Assembly (NCBI GenBank): GCA_017460515.1
Contig: JAFUAY010000006.1
Span: 1 to 42,991 of the forward strand
Reading direction: 5' to 3'
Origin: Prevotella sp.
Lineage (GTDB): Bacteria > Bacteroidota > Bacteroidia > Bacteroidales > Bacteroidaceae
Length of the DNA stretch: 42,991 nt
The first letter of the stretch is position 1. Each line of letters starts with the position of its first letter. Shown here piece after piece: positions 5,534 to 15,230 of this stretch. The translations under genes and the position numbers were made by a program. Under the pieces are notes generated by a model, which saw only the letters and a program-made list of their open reading frames with translations, did no database searches and had not been told where the DNA came from.

Positions 5534-8326
5534 TTACCACCATATTTGTTTACCATTTTGATATGTGAAGATACGCTCTTCTGAACCTTTGGTTATATCG
5601 CTGAGTACATAAAGCCCATCTGTGGGAATGTTATGGAACGTCAATTGATTGGACGCTGCTGTCTGGGCTCCTACAGTTTCCCATTCGTTATTCCTCCAGC
5701 AATAGAGAATATATTCGTCGTCTGTTTCAACACAGTTACCGTCATTACGGCCTATATAACGTATTCTTGAAACTTTGGCAGGCTTCTCAAGTGCTAATCC
5801 AACCCAATTCCCGTCTGGACTTTTAGCGCCAAAACCAGTCAATATATTGCCATCGAACACTTTCTCTTTTTTGCCCCATGATTCGCCTTCCGTTCCAATT
5901 ATCTTTCCGACTAGTTTTTCTCCATGCTCGCCATAAAACTCCAACTCGTTGATATTGCAAAACGAACCTTTAGGCCCAATATATCTTAGGTATTTGTATT
6001 GTCCAGTATTCGTGATAGGAATATCGTACCAATTCCCGTTCGTTATGCCTTGATGTTCATGCAACAGAGTAGAGTTGAGAAAGTCTGCCTGTTTTGAGCC
6101 TTGGAATTTCCCACCGGACATACGACTATTGAAGTAGTCTTGCTCACCCATAAAAGGATACTTACGTAATAGGGTTATCGATTGAGTCCTATTGGGACTG
6201 GTTATAATATCAGTCACAGTACCATCTGAGTTCACAAAAAAAGGATTGCCTATAGGCTTTATTTGACCATTCTCCGGTATTCCCACGATGTACATTATCT
6301 CTCTGCCCATGGAACGGAATTTTACTTTTCCTTTTAAGATCCTACCATAATAAGTGGGCACCCATTCTCTATTATCAAAGACGCAAATATAAGCTATACG
6401 ATGAGATTTGTACTGATTGGGTATTTCTCGAATGATATCTGTAGTATGGTAATATTCATCCGTTACATCAATAAAAGTGGCATCTCTGAATAGTCTTGGT
6501 ACATATCGCTCATCTTTCATATCGTCAGCTATTTCATCGTTGATTTGAAAACGCGACCTGAAGACTTTCGGCTTCCTATAAGGATGAAAGTAGTGAACGG
6601 TATCTCCAGGAACATTACCCATGTAGAAAGGTACGCCTTCACCATTTGGCTTAATAATAACACTCCAAGAGTGCCCATTGCTTCTATTGCCCCAATGAGG
6701 GGTAAAGTCAACAGTTGCGGGGATGCCTAAGTGTCTGCACAGATATACTGTATAATTTGCTTCATCAATACATTTTCCTGCCTTCGCTTTTATCAAAGAA
6801 CTTCCTTTACACAAAAAAGACCCTGGATATGTAAAAAACTGGAACTGATGAGTGATATCAAATACACGCAAAGCCTCTGATAGAGAAGAATCTATCTGGA
6901 AAAAAGAATCATTTCCATTTCTTGGGCTTTGGCGTTTCACAAGCCATTGCTGTGAGGCACTTTCAGAATATGGATTCTGAACTAAATAATTTTTTCCTGT
7001 CTTCTTGTCATATTTACTATCCAGAAACATGCCCGTATGCTTGTTCATGATTCTGTAACAGTCTTTCTCAATTGGAAATAACACCCATTGTTGGAATGGT
7101 CTGTTTTCATAAACGCCTGTTGTTACCATTGAGTCAGGGCTCAATGTCCTATCAACGCCGAATTCCATTTCTAGGCAGATGTGTTTCTTGCTATTTGTGT
7201 AAGTACTTATTTCCCATAAGGGATATCCGCAATAATTCAGGCATAGCAACTGATTCTTATTGCTGTCATCACGGGGCTTTAGCTCAATATTATTCTGTAC
7301 TGTATCAACATTAACACAAAGTAAGGAACGTTTATTTATAAGTATGACATTATCGGATGAAAAATCAGAGAGTAATTCTGAAGAAAACGGTTCAATGGCT
7401 CCCAATTGTATATAGTCTATACCTATTGTGTCGTTTGTAGAAAAAAAAGTCAATTCATTTCGTCCTTTTTCTAATGGTATAGAGATATTAAACCACTTTT
7501 CGTTAAAAGTATCGAGATTCCTGGTAGGATAAAAGTGGAGAGTATCAATATTATTACCATTGGATTTCAGAATGGTATATATGTTCTTATTCGATGCTGT
7601 ATATTTAACTATCAGACGTTTCAAGGTCTTCCTTTCTGAAAGGATATTGAAAGAAAGGGATGACTTCTCATTCGTTAGCATTACGGCCTTCTGCCTTGAT
7701 GCACCAATAGCATTGACAACGCTACAGTGATTAACTAATGTGTCTTCAGCTTCATATTGTTGACCACGTCTAGACAAAACGACAGAAGCATTCAACAGAG
7801 GAAATTCTCTATCAATGGTCTGGTGCCAATCACTTAATGGCTCATTGGATAGTCTGTATGGGAGTACATAATTATAAAAGATAGATTTGTCATACAGATC
7901 ATGCCATTTTGTTCTAGTCCAAATGTCGTATGTATATTCAATCATTGAGACTAGGTAGTCCGATTTGATTGTTGCAATATCGGTTACTTTCTTAATTCCA
8001 GTTTCATCGAGCCTTTCATATTGCTCCTTATAATAATTATGTCTCTGATTGTCCGGTTCTTTCACTGCTTCAAGGTATATAGAGTCGAACCTTTCTGTAA
8101 CTGCCTCGTCATATGAATAATGGTATGGCATATTTTCAATAAGAAATTCAGCGGCTTCACACTTCAAGGAATCAGAACTATTATGATAATAATTTAGGAC
8201 GGTCTCGATTTCAGATCTGTTTTCATCAGATAGTAACAAGGCTTTATTTACCCTATCCTGACATGATAGAAAGGTTAGTATAGAACAAAGATACAGAAAT
8301 GAATAAAAAACCGTTGTAAATTTCAT
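5534..8326 (-). CDS. Large lipoprotein with ricin-type and transglutaminase-like domains
   Basis: The frame is open to 8380, but the ATG at 8326 is preferred because it begins a lipoprotein signal (MKFTTVFYSFLYLC, then the lipobox LSC before QDR), giving about 930 residues. Positions below count from this start. Residues 320-465 look like a ricin-type beta-trefoil, with the repeated signatures QQWVLFP and QQWLVK. Near 513-560 is a transglutaminase/cysteine-peptidase core: AGKCIDEANY with candidate Cys519, then LGIPATVDF and GHSW with candidate His552. The C-terminal part includes a probable discoidin-like module (ELEFYGEHGEKLVG, then FDGNILTGF) that could bind sugars. The family includes peptide-cleaving as well as crosslinking enzymes, so the reaction is open. 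It follows the DUF3244-like gene and precedes the ligase by three bases. Confidence 0.75.
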   Translation of the reverse strand: MKFTTVFYSFLYLCSILTFLSCQDRVNKALLLSDENRSEIETVLNYYHNSSDSLKCEAAEFLIENMPYHYSYDEAVTERFDSIYLEAVKEPDNQRHNYYKEQYERLDETGIKKVTDIATIKSDYLVSMIEYTYDIWTRTKWHDLYDKSIFYNYVLPYRLSNEPLSDWHQTIDREFPLLNASVVLSRRGQQYEAEDTLVNHCSVVNAIGASRQKAVMLTNEKSSLSFNILSERKTLKRLIVKYTASNKNIYTILKSNGNNIDTLHFYPTRNLDTFNEKWFNISIPLEKGRNELTFFSTNDTIGIDYIQLGAIEPFSSELLSDFSSDNVILINKRSLLCVNVDTVQNNIELKPRDDSNKNQLLCLNYCGYPLWEISTYTNSKKHICLEMEFGVDRTLSPDSMVTTGVYENRPFQQWVLFPIEKDCYRIMNKHTGMFLDSKYDKKTGKNYLVQNPYSESASQQWLVKRQSPRNGNDSFFQIDSSLSEALRVFDITHQFQFFTYPGSFLCKGSSLIKAKAGKCIDEANYTVYLCRHLGIPATVDFTPHWGNRSNGHSWSVIIKPNGEGVPFYMGNVPGDTVHYFHPYRKPKVFRSRFQINDEIADDMKDERYVPRLFRDATFIDVTDEYYHTTDIIREIPNQYKSHRIAYICVFDNREWVPTYYGRILKGKVKFRSMGREIMYIVGIPENGQIKPIGNPFFVNSDGTVTDIITSPNRTQSITLLRKYPFMGEQDYFNSRMSGGKFQGSKQADFLNSTLLHEHQGITNGNWYDIPITNTGQYKYLRYIGPKGSFCNINELEFYGEHGEKLVGKIIGTEGESWGKKEKVFDGNILTGFGAKSPDGNWVGLALEKPAKVSRIRYIGRNDGNCVETDDEYILYCWRNNEWETVGAQTAASNQLTFHNIPTDGLYVLSDITKGSEERIFTYQNGKQIWW

Positions 8327-8407
8327 ACTTATTATTGAGTAACTGTTTCTTTTGTGTTTTGAGTAATGGGAACGGAACACGAAGGTTCCGCCCCCAACAA
8401 GAGAGTT

Positions 8408-8779
8408 TTACAATGTTATGTAACCGAAGAAGCAGTAATTACCACGAATGATTTGGATTTCATACTCACCTTCAAAGGTTGTGGGTAATACAAGCTCTGA
8501 AACGGAATCACCTAAAACCTGTTGAAATACAACCTCGCCATCCTGTAAGATTTGTAAAACATCATCAGTATATACATCATTTAAATATAGGGTATGTCCA
8601 TCAACGAACAACTCTGGCATAGCAACGGGCATACGTCCAAAAGGCTTGCCGTTTGGAGTTGGATTAACTTTCTGAACGCTTAATGGTATAGGAAGTACTT
8701 CATTTACCAATGCGTCATTTTCACTTGCATGAATGGTCATGCTACAAACTAAAGATAATACAATAATTAAATTTTTCAT
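8408..8779 (-). CDS. Small secreted DUF3244-like protein
   Basis: A 123-residue protein with a Sec signal (MKNLIIVLSLVCSMTIHASE, cut after HA or HAS). The mature part is all beta: a Pro-rich N-terminus, then LFVDGHTLYLNDVYTDD, LQILQDGEVVFQQVL and EGEYEIQIIRGNYCFFGYI, which ends the chain. This is the layout of the small DUF3244 immunoglobulin-like domain common in Bacteroides and Prevotella. The function of the family is not established. It is the first gene of the operon that continues with the transglutaminase-like lipoprotein, and it has its own promoter just downstream of the TPR regulator gene. It may be an abundant exported substrate or ligand; that is inference. Confidence 0.7.
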   Translation of the reverse strand: MKNLIIVLSLVCSMTIHASENDALVNEVLPIPLSVQKVNPTPNGKPFGRMPVAMPELFVDGHTLYLNDVYTDDVLQILQDGEVVFQQVLGDSVSELVLPTTFEGEYEIQIIRGNYCFFGYITL

Positions 8780-8811
8780 AATTTTTGATACACTATTTGT
8801 TTTTCGCGGTG

Positions 8812-8844
8812 CAAAATTATGAAAAAGAGTAACAAGAAAACAAT
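8812..8844 (-). promoter_or_regulatory. Promoter of the DUF3244/transglutaminase/ligase operon
   Basis: On the minus strand ATTG (8841-8844), a 21-base spacer and TAATTTTG (8812-8819) give a -33 element with three of four matches and a perfect -7 element. The start codon follows about 33 bases later. It lies in the 121-base gap after the regulator gene, so the operon can be transcribed separately from its likely regulator. Confidence 0.6.
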
Positions 8845-8900
8845 TATTTGATTTTACGTTTTTTACCTATCTGATTATCAATAGGTTACAAGAATAATAA

Positions 8901-10559
8901 TCACAGTTCCAACATTCGTATCTCATCGTCAAATTGATTTGCAGGACCATTTTTAAAGAACATTTTCTGCAATAGCGTCTTTCGAATCTTCGACACATTG
9001 GAAGAGCCTAGACCCAATAACGCCCCCAGCTCGAATGGAGCGAAACGCAAACGAACTAAAATACAGATAAGCGTTTCCCGTAAATCTGGTTGATATTCAA
9101 ATGTTGAAAGCTTAGACATAAATAGTGGTTCATACTGATTAACATCACGACGCAACATAAGAATATCTTCATTGGTCGCCTGCTCTCCTCGTTGAGCCTT
9201 AGAATGAAGAAGGGCAACAATAGAACTATGCAAAAGATCATCGGCAACATTCCACTCATCAGGTTCTTTACCGTCTGTCTGACTCTGTGCAATAACATAT
9301 TTCAGTAGTTTTATCTCGTTCTCTAATTTTTCTTGCCGGGCATTGTCTAAGGTGCTTTGTGATTTCAGCTGTCGTAATTCTGTAGTAAGATTCTGATAAG
9401 CCAGGAAATTGAGAACATAACGTCCACTCAACTCACGCATTTGCCTCTTATGCATATAGCACCACCATATTATTATAAACGAAGATAGAACAAGTAAACA
9501 GCCCGCGACTATAAAGCGGATACGGAATTCTTGCATCCGCTGTTTCGCTTTTTCAGCTTGTTGCTTATGGACGTTATAATTATATAGAGATTGCATATTC
9601 TCTAGATTTTCGTAGACCAAGCTTTTCTCTAGCAAATCATAACTCTCATGATATAAATCAGCATATTTCACGATGGAATCACGAATACCTTGCTTCTTGT
9701 ATAGGGTATAAAGTCCCTTATAGGCTAAAGTCTTTACATTAAGATCATCTTGAACGGACAACTGCTTCCTAAAATAATAGAGCGCAGAATCCTGATGGCC
9801 TGTAGCAAGTAAATAGAGTCCCTTATGATAGTAGAAAACATAGTAGTCTGTATTCAGGAATGTATCTAGTCCCGCTATATCAGAATGGAACTCATAGAGG
9901 TCGAGACATTCCTTGGCTTTGGCATAATTTTCTTTTTCAAGGTAAAGATAACAGGCTGGCCCTAAGGCTGTATTGGCAGAAATAGTATCTCCGTATTGGC
10001 GATATAGGTTGCTCGCTCGTTCGCAGATAATAAGTGCACTGTCATTCTCTCCAAGATTCTGATAACATGTAGGAAGATTATTATAGGCACTCAGAGCCAT
10101 AGCTGTATCAGAAGCATTTAAAGCGCTTTCATAACATTGATAAATCATGCGAATAGCTTCCTGATACATGGACTGATGAATAAAAATGGAAGCCATCTGC
10201 CCTTGAACGCGAGAAAGAAGAGCAAAATTACAGATAGCATCTGTAGTATCTGCATGTTCAATGGCTTCCTGAAACCAAGAAAGAGCATCGGGTGCTTCAC
10301 CCTTGTCGCGATAGACACAACCCAAGAGATAACGAGCACGCATGCGCTCATTCGCCGTTCCGTGACTATCAAAATACGCAACGGCATCCTGCAGGGCACT
10401 GTCGTTGGTCAGGGGGATATAGTTCCGGTTCAGGCTATCGGCCTCATCAAGGACGGCAAGCATGGCTGCACGACGCCCGCTGCCGCAGGAAGTTAGTGAC
10501 ATAATTGCCAAGCATGCGGCAATGAGGAGATACGGTAAGGAAGAGCGGTTCATCAACAA
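8901..10559 (-). CDS. Membrane-anchored TPR regulator with helix-turn-helix-like C-terminus
   Basis: A 552-residue protein (an alternative start two codons later is possible). It has a lipoprotein-type signal (lipobox LTSC at 22-25), then TPR-like helix pairs over about residues 30-320 (for example RYLLGCVYRDKGEAPDALSW). One membrane segment follows at about 349-367 (IVAGCLLVLSSFIIIWWCYM), then a coiled coil (380-425) and a C-terminal region at 492-535 (ETLICILVRLRFAPFELGAL, GLGSSNVSKIRKTL) that looks like a LuxR/sigma-4-type helix-turn-helix. This fits a family of Bacteroidetes one-protein transmembrane regulators with a periplasmic sensor and a cytoplasmic DNA-binding end. It sits directly upstream of the promoter of the DUF3244 operon, its probable target. 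A lipidated N-terminus combined with a later membrane segment is unusual and may mean the cysteine is not actually modified. Confidence 0.75.
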   Translation of the reverse strand: MLMNRSSLPYLLIAACLAIMSLTSCGSGRRAAMLAVLDEADSLNRNYIPLTNDSALQDAVAYFDSHGTANERMRARYLLGCVYRDKGEAPDALSWFQEAIEHADTTDAICNFALLSRVQGQMASIFIHQSMYQEAIRMIYQCYESALNASDTAMALSAYNNLPTCYQNLGENDSALIICERASNLYRQYGDTISANTALGPACYLYLEKENYAKAKECLDLYEFHSDIAGLDTFLNTDYYVFYYHKGLYLLATGHQDSALYYFRKQLSVQDDLNVKTLAYKGLYTLYKKQGIRDSIVKYADLYHESYDLLEKSLVYENLENMQSLYNYNVHKQQAEKAKQRMQEFRIRFIVAGCLLVLSSFIIIWWCYMHKRQMRELSGRYVLNFLAYQNLTTELRQLKSQSTLDNARQEKLENEIKLLKYVIAQSQTDGKEPDEWNVADDLLHSSIVALLHSKAQRGEQATNEDILMLRRDVNQYEPLFMSKLSTFEYQPDLRETLICILVRLRFAPFELGALLGLGSSNVSKIRKTLLQKMFFKNGPANQFDDEIRMLEL

Positions 10560-10601
10560 TGTTCCCTGTAAAAATGATTTTTTCTGCCAAACTTTTGGAG
10601 C

Positions 10602-10633
10602 AAAAAACAGCAGCTACGACGGTAACTGCTGTT
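10602..10633 (-). terminator. Intrinsic terminator after the infB/TRL genes
   Basis: On the minus strand AACAGCAG pairs with CTGCTGTT, extended by an inner TAC/GTA pairing, and is followed directly by six T residues. This is the clearest rho-independent terminator in the window. It ends the transcript that carries the TRL lipoprotein gene and possibly the whole rimP operon. Confidence 0.85.
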
Positions 10634-10661
10634 AATGGATTAATATATACTCGTAATGAGA

Positions 10662-10961
10662 TTACTCGCCGTATACGCGGGTGGTGTGCTTAACCCAGAG
10701 GCCCAGGAGGAATGCCTTGTCGATATACTCAACGTGAGAGACCTTCTTAATGCCTGCAGCGTCAGCAGCTGTCTTGATGTTGTTCTGCTCGCCCTGTGAG
10801 CTCCACATACCGAGGATGATGGTTGAGTTAGCCTCACCTACCTTGGGTCCTACAGGAGAGTTTGAAGAGATTGCAGCACCACTGTTGATTGTCATGCAGC
10901 TTGTCAGAGAAGCTACAACGAATGCTGCAGAAGCAGCGAGAGTCATCAGATTCTTTTTCAT
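10662..10961 (-). CDS. TRL-like family small lipoprotein
   Basis: A 99-residue protein with a lipoprotein signal and lipobox LTSC near residues 19-22. The mature part shows the marks of the TRL-like family: VGPKVGEANSTIILGMW, AADAAGIKKVSHVEYID and the C-terminal TTRVYGE. Family members are small exported proteins of unknown role, often found beside tRNA or translation genes. Here the gene lies 49 bases after the infB stop and before a strong terminator. There is only a weak hairpin (CAGAAA with TTTCTG at the infB stop) between them, so partial read-through from the housekeeping operon is likely. Confidence 0.75.
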   Translation of the reverse strand: MKKNLMTLAASAAFVVASLTSCMTINSGAAISSNSPVGPKVGEANSTIILGMWSSQGEQNNIKTAADAAGIKKVSHVEYIDKAFLLGLWVKHTTRVYGE

Positions 10962-11010
10962 AATGTTTTTTTTAATTGATTAATAATACTATTGTTTTAC
11001 TCACAGAAAA

Positions 11011-13956
11011 TCAAAGTTTCTGTTCTACCTCAATCTCGGTGAAGGTCTCAATCATATCACCAACCTGGATATCGTTGAAGTTGACGAGCGAGATACCGCA
11101 CTCCAGCCCGGTAGCCACCTCTTTGGCATCGTCCTTGTAACGCTTCAGTGCATCGATATTGGCGGTGTGGACAACAATACCGTCGCGAATGACGCGGGCC
11201 TTGTCCTTGTTGTGCACCTTACCCTCGGTAACGAGACCACCAGCAACGGTACCCACCTTCGAGATCTTGAACACTTGCTTCACCTCGATCATACCGGAGA
11301 CGACTTCCTTCTTCACCTTGTCAAGCATGCCCTGCATGGTGCTCTTCACCTCATCGATGGCATCATAGATAATAGAATAAGTGTTGATCTCAACGCCTTC
11401 GCGCTCTGCCAGACGACGAGCCTCAGAAGAGGGACGCACCTGGAAGCCTACGATGATGGCCTGTGAAGCACTGGCCAGCATGACATCGTTCTCTGAGATC
11501 TGACCTACGGCCTTCGAGATCACGTTGACCTGCACCTTCTCAGTTGACAGTTTGATGAACGAATCGCTGAGTGCCTCAATAGAACCGTCGGTATCACCCT
11601 TGACGATGATATTGAGTTCGTGGAACTCACCCAAGGCAATACGATGCGAGAGCTCATCGAGGCCAAGCTTCGTGGTGGTACGCAACGACTGTTCGCGCTG
11701 CAACTGCACACGCTTGTTGGCAATATCGCGAGCCTCCTGTTCCGTCTCCATCACGTGGAAGGAATCACCGGCAGTAGGAGCGCCGTTAAGACCCAGGATG
11801 ATTGCGGGCTCGGCAGGACCGGCAGTCTCAATACGCTGGTTACGCTCGTTGAACATAGCCTTGATCTTACCCCATGCTGTTCCGGCAATCACCACATCGC
11901 CCTGACGCAGTGTACCATTGCTTACGAGCACTGTTGAAACATAGCCACGACCTTTGTCGAGCGATGACTCAATGATAGAACCGGTAGCCTTGCGGTTGGG
12001 GTTCGCCTTCAGGTCGAGCATCTCGGCCTCCAGGAGCACTTTCTCCAAGAGCTCGTCGACACCGATTCCCTTCTTGGCTGAAATCTCCTGGCACTGGTAC
12101 TTACCACCCCACTCTTCTACCAACAGGTTCATATTGGCGAGGTCCTCACGAATCTTATCGGGATTGGCACCGGGCTTATCAATCTTGTTGATAGCAAACA
12201 CCATCGGAACGTTGGCTGCCTGTGCATGGGCGATAGCCTCCTTGGTGGTAGGCATCACAGAGTCGTCGGCAGCAATGATGATAATGGCGATATCTGTTAC
12301 CTGGGCACCACGGGCACGCATGGCGGTGAACGCCTCATGACCAGGGGTGTCGAGGAACGTGATTTGACGACCGTCCTTCAGTTTCACATTATAGGCACCG
12401 ATGTGCTGTGTGATACCGCCTGCCTCACCGGCAATCACATTGGTATTGCGGATAAAGTCGAGCAGCGACGTCTTACCGTGGTCAACATGTCCCATGACTG
12501 TTACGATGGGCGCACGGTTCAGCAGATCGTTCTCATCATCGGCCTCCTCGGTAATAGCTTCCTGCACTTCAGCAGATACATATTCAGTAGTGAAGCCAAA
12601 CTCCTCGGCAACGAGGTTGATGGTCTCGGCATTCAGTCGCTGGTTGATAGACACCATGATGCCTACTGACATACAGGTACCGATGACCTTCACGACAGGC
12701 ACGTCCATCATCGTAGCCAACTCAGAGACGGTCACGAACTCGGTGAGCTTCAGCACCTTGCTCTGTGCTGCCTCAGCTGCCATCTCTTCGTTCATGCGCT
12801 CTGCCACAGCATCACGCTTCTCCTTACGATATTTGGCGCCTTTCTTATTCATCGTGGTCTTTGAGGTGAGGCGTGCCAGAGTCTCTTTGACCTGACGTGC
12901 GACATCCTCCTCGCTCACCTCGATAGGCTTCGGAGCCATACGGTTCTTCTGCTTGTTCTTCTTACCGCCCTGATTCTGCTGGGGCTGGTCGGTGAAGTTC
13001 TGGTTGCCACCCTTGTTCTTGTTCTTCTTCTGGCCCTGTCCGGGATTCTGCTGCTTAGCGGCGGCCTCGATATCCACCTTATCGGTACGGATACGCTCGC
13101 GCTTACGCTTCTCGCCGTTCTGTCCGTTGGCATTTCCGCCACGCATCTGAGCGGCTTTCTCCTCACGCTGCTTGCGCTTCTCCTCCTTTGACTTCTTCTT
13201 CGGACGAGTGCTCTGGTTCAGTGCAGAAAGGTCAATCTTACCCAGCACATTCACCTTTGGAGCCAGTTTTGACTCGCTCTTCAGCGTGTAGATGGCAGGA
13301 CCGGCATCAACTGTATCGGGGGCATCCTCAGCCTCGTCGACATCCTCCTCCACTTCGTCAGCAATATCGTCGCTGTCATCCTCCTGGTCCTCATCAGCAT
13401 AGTTATCCTCTTCCTCATCAGCATCTGCATCATCAGGTTCCTCGTCGACGACGGGCTCTTCGACATCAGCAGGTTCCGCCTCAGCAGCAGGTGCTACTTC
13501 GACGGGCTGAGAAACAGGTTCCTCAACGGGTTCAGCCACCGGACTGTCGGCAGTCATGTCCTCTGGCTCTTCTTCAACTTCCTTGGCGGGAGCCTCAACC
13601 TTCACGGCAGGCTTGGGCTTGCCAATGCTGTCAAGGTCAATCTTGCCAAGGGGTGTGAACGTCTGACGCTGCATCTGCTCCTCGGTCTTCGTCTTTGCTA
13701 CGACTTCAGACTGAGAATCCGCACTAACGGTTTTCTTCTCCTTCTTCTTGGGGAAGAGGTTGGCAGCCTGAGTCTTCACAGCCTTGTCACCACGGAACTC
13801 ATCAACCAATGCTTCGTACTGGTCGTCAGAAATCTTCGTGTTGGGTGTGGCATCATCACGAATCTCACCCAGACTCTTTTTGTTTTTCAGGAAATCAACT
13901 GCCGTTTGAAGTCCTATATTCAGTTCTGTTAAAACTTTATTTAGTCTTATTCCCAT
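11011..13956 (-). CDS. infB: Translation initiation factor IF-2
   Basis: A 981-residue protein, long like other Bacteroidetes IF-2. IF-2 is the GTPase that places fMet-tRNA on the 30S subunit and promotes 50S joining. Residues 1-60 are the N-terminal IF2 domain ([14 protein letters not shown]). Residues 110-220 are a strongly acidic linker and 250-345 a basic, Gln/Asn/Gly-rich linker; both are expected to be disordered. The G domain follows, with GHVDHGKT (489-496), DTPGH (536-540) and NKID (590-593) all intact, then domains II to IV to the C-terminus. It starts three bases after the nusA stop in the conserved rimP-nusA-infB order. The low-complexity linkers differ strongly among species and are a poor basis for identification. 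Confidence 0.97.
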   Translation of the reverse strand: MGIRLNKVLTELNIGLQTAVDFLKNKKSLGEIRDDATPNTKISDDQYEALVDEFRGDKAVKTQAANLFPKKKEKKTVSADSQSEVVAKTKTEEQMQRQTFTPLGKIDLDSIGKPKPAVKVEAPAKEVEEEPEDMTADSPVAEPVEEPVSQPVEVAPAAEAEPADVEEPVVDEEPDDADADEEEDNYADEDQEDDSDDIADEVEEDVDEAEDAPDTVDAGPAIYTLKSESKLAPKVNVLGKIDLSALNQSTRPKKKSKEEKRKQREEKAAQMRGGNANGQNGEKRKRERIRTDKVDIEAAAKQQNPGQGQKKNKNKGGNQNFTDQPQQNQGGKKNKQKNRMAPKPIEVSEEDVARQVKETLARLTSKTTMNKKGAKYRKEKRDAVAERMNEEMAAEAAQSKVLKLTEFVTVSELATMMDVPVVKVIGTCMSVGIMVSINQRLNAETINLVAEEFGFTTEYVSAEVQEAITEEADDENDLLNRAPIVTVMGHVDHGKTSLLDFIRNTNVIAGEAGGITQHIGAYNVKLKDGRQITFLDTPGHEAFTAMRARGAQVTDIAIIIIAADDSVMPTTKEAIAHAQAANVPMVFAINKIDKPGANPDKIREDLANMNLLVEEWGGKYQCQEISAKKGIGVDELLEKVLLEAEMLDLKANPNRKATGSIIESSLDKGRGYVSTVLVSNGTLRQGDVVIAGTAWGKIKAMFNERNQRIETAGPAEPAIILGLNGAPTAGDSFHVMETEQEARDIANKRVQLQREQSLRTTTKLGLDELSHRIALGEFHELNIIVKGDTDGSIEALSDSFIKLSTEKVQVNVISKAVGQISENDVMLASASQAIIVGFQVRPSSEARRLAEREGVEINTYSIIYDAIDEVKSTMQGMLDKVKKEVVSGMIEVKQVFKISKVGTVAGGLVTEGKVHNKDKARVIRDGIVVHTANIDALKRYKDDAKEVATGLECGISLVNFNDIQVGDMIETFTEIEVEQKL

Positions 13957-13959
13957 ATA

Positions 13960-15222
13960 TTATTCAAATTCTGCTTTTAATACTTCCAGTAAGTGATCGA
14001 CGGTCTCTTCCTCCAGGTCGGCCTTTTCAATCAGCATATCACGAGGAGCGTTGATGACTGCCTTGGCAGTATCCAGTCCGATGGCCTTGATGCTGTCGAT
14101 AACCCACTGGTCGATCTCATCACTGAACTCATCGAGGTAGATGTCCTCATCGCTGGCATCGGCATCATTGACAACACGGAACACATCGATAGTGTGCTCG
14201 GTCAACATAGAAGCCAACTTGATATTGATACCACCCTTACCGATAGCAAGGCTCACCTCCTCTGGCTGCAGGTAGACCTCAGCCTTGTGGTTCTCCTCAT
14301 CAAGGGTGATGCTGGTCACCTTAGCGGGCGAGAGGGCACGCTGGATGAACAGCTGTACATTGCTGGAATAGTTAATCACGTCAATATTCTCGTTCTGCAA
14401 CTCACGAACGATGCCATGTACGCGCGAACCTTTTACACCTACACATGCGCCTACAGGATCAATACGATCGTCGAAGCTCTCGACAGCCACCTTTGCACGC
14501 TCACCCGGCATACGGGCCACACGACGGATAGCAATCAGGCCGTCGTTGATTTCAGGAACCTCAGCCTCCAACAGGCGCTTCAGGAACTCAGGGCTAGTAC
14601 GTGAAAGGATGATACGAGGATTGTTGTTCTCGTTCTGCACCTCCTTGACAATGGCACGGATGGTCTCACCCTTGCGATAGCTGTCGGCAGGAATCTGTTC
14701 GGGCTTCGGCAGATGGAGCTCGTTACCCTCATCGTCCATGAGCAGTACCTCACGCTTCCACATCTGATAGACCTCACCGCTGACGATGGTGCCCACCTTG
14801 TCCTTATACTTCTGATAGAGGGCGTCATGGTCAAGTTCCAGAATCTTGGAAGCCAAGGTCTGACGGAGGTTCAGGATAGCACGACGACCAAACTTCTGGA
14901 AGTCGACAGCCTCACTCACTTCCTCGCCCACCTCATAGTCGGGCTCAATCTTCTGAGCCTCTGAAAGGGCAATCTCCTTATTCTCGTCCTTCACTTCGCC
15001 ATCCTCTACAACGACGCGGTTACGATGGATCTCGAAGTCACCCTTGTCAGGGTTTACAATCACGTCAAAGTTCTCGTCAGAACCGAACATCTTTGCCAGC
15101 ACATTGCGGAAGCTCTCCTCAAGTACGCTTACCAAAGTGGTGCGGTCAATGTTTTTTGTCTCTTTAAACTCCTGAAAGGTCTCAAACATGCTGGGGCCTT
15201 TCACTTCTTTCTTTAATGCCAT
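13960..15222 (-). CDS. nusA: Transcription termination/antitermination factor NusA
   Basis: A 420-residue cytosolic protein. NusA binds RNA polymerase and nascent RNA and affects pausing, termination and antitermination. The N-terminal polymerase-binding domain occupies about 1-140 (EFKETKNIDRTTLVSVLEES, FGSDENFDVIVNPDKGDFEI), followed by an S1 domain (GTIVSGEVYQMWKREVLLMD) and two KH domains. The first KH includes VGACVGVKGSRV and the second SLAIGKGGINIKLAS. The long C-terminal acidic repeats of the E. coli protein are absent, as is usual in Bacteroidetes; the last 60 residues form a single helical region. It starts eight bases after the rimP stop. Confidence 0.96.
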   Translation of the reverse strand: MALKKEVKGPSMFETFQEFKETKNIDRTTLVSVLEESFRNVLAKMFGSDENFDVIVNPDKGDFEIHRNRVVVEDGEVKDENKEIALSEAQKIEPDYEVGEEVSEAVDFQKFGRRAILNLRQTLASKILELDHDALYQKYKDKVGTIVSGEVYQMWKREVLLMDDEGNELHLPKPEQIPADSYRKGETIRAIVKEVQNENNNPRIILSRTSPEFLKRLLEAEVPEINDGLIAIRRVARMPGERAKVAVESFDDRIDPVGACVGVKGSRVHGIVRELQNENIDVINYSSNVQLFIQRALSPAKVTSITLDEENHKAEVYLQPEEVSLAIGKGGINIKLASMLTEHTIDVFRVVNDADASDEDIYLDEFSDEIDQWVIDSIKAIGLDTAKAVINAPRDMLIEKADLEEETVDHLLEVLKAEFE

Positions 15223-15230
15223 ATATTTTT

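Noticed and set aside
10560-10601. A promoter for the TPR regulator with AAAGTTTG as -7 element.
   Set aside because: It matches seven of eight positions but lacks a TTTG at the right distance, so I did not list it.
12915-13658. Long plus-strand and other minus-frame open frames rich in Arg, Ser and Gln within infB.
   Set aside because: They are shadows of the acidic and basic low-complexity linkers of IF-2, with compositions expected from frame-shifted reading.
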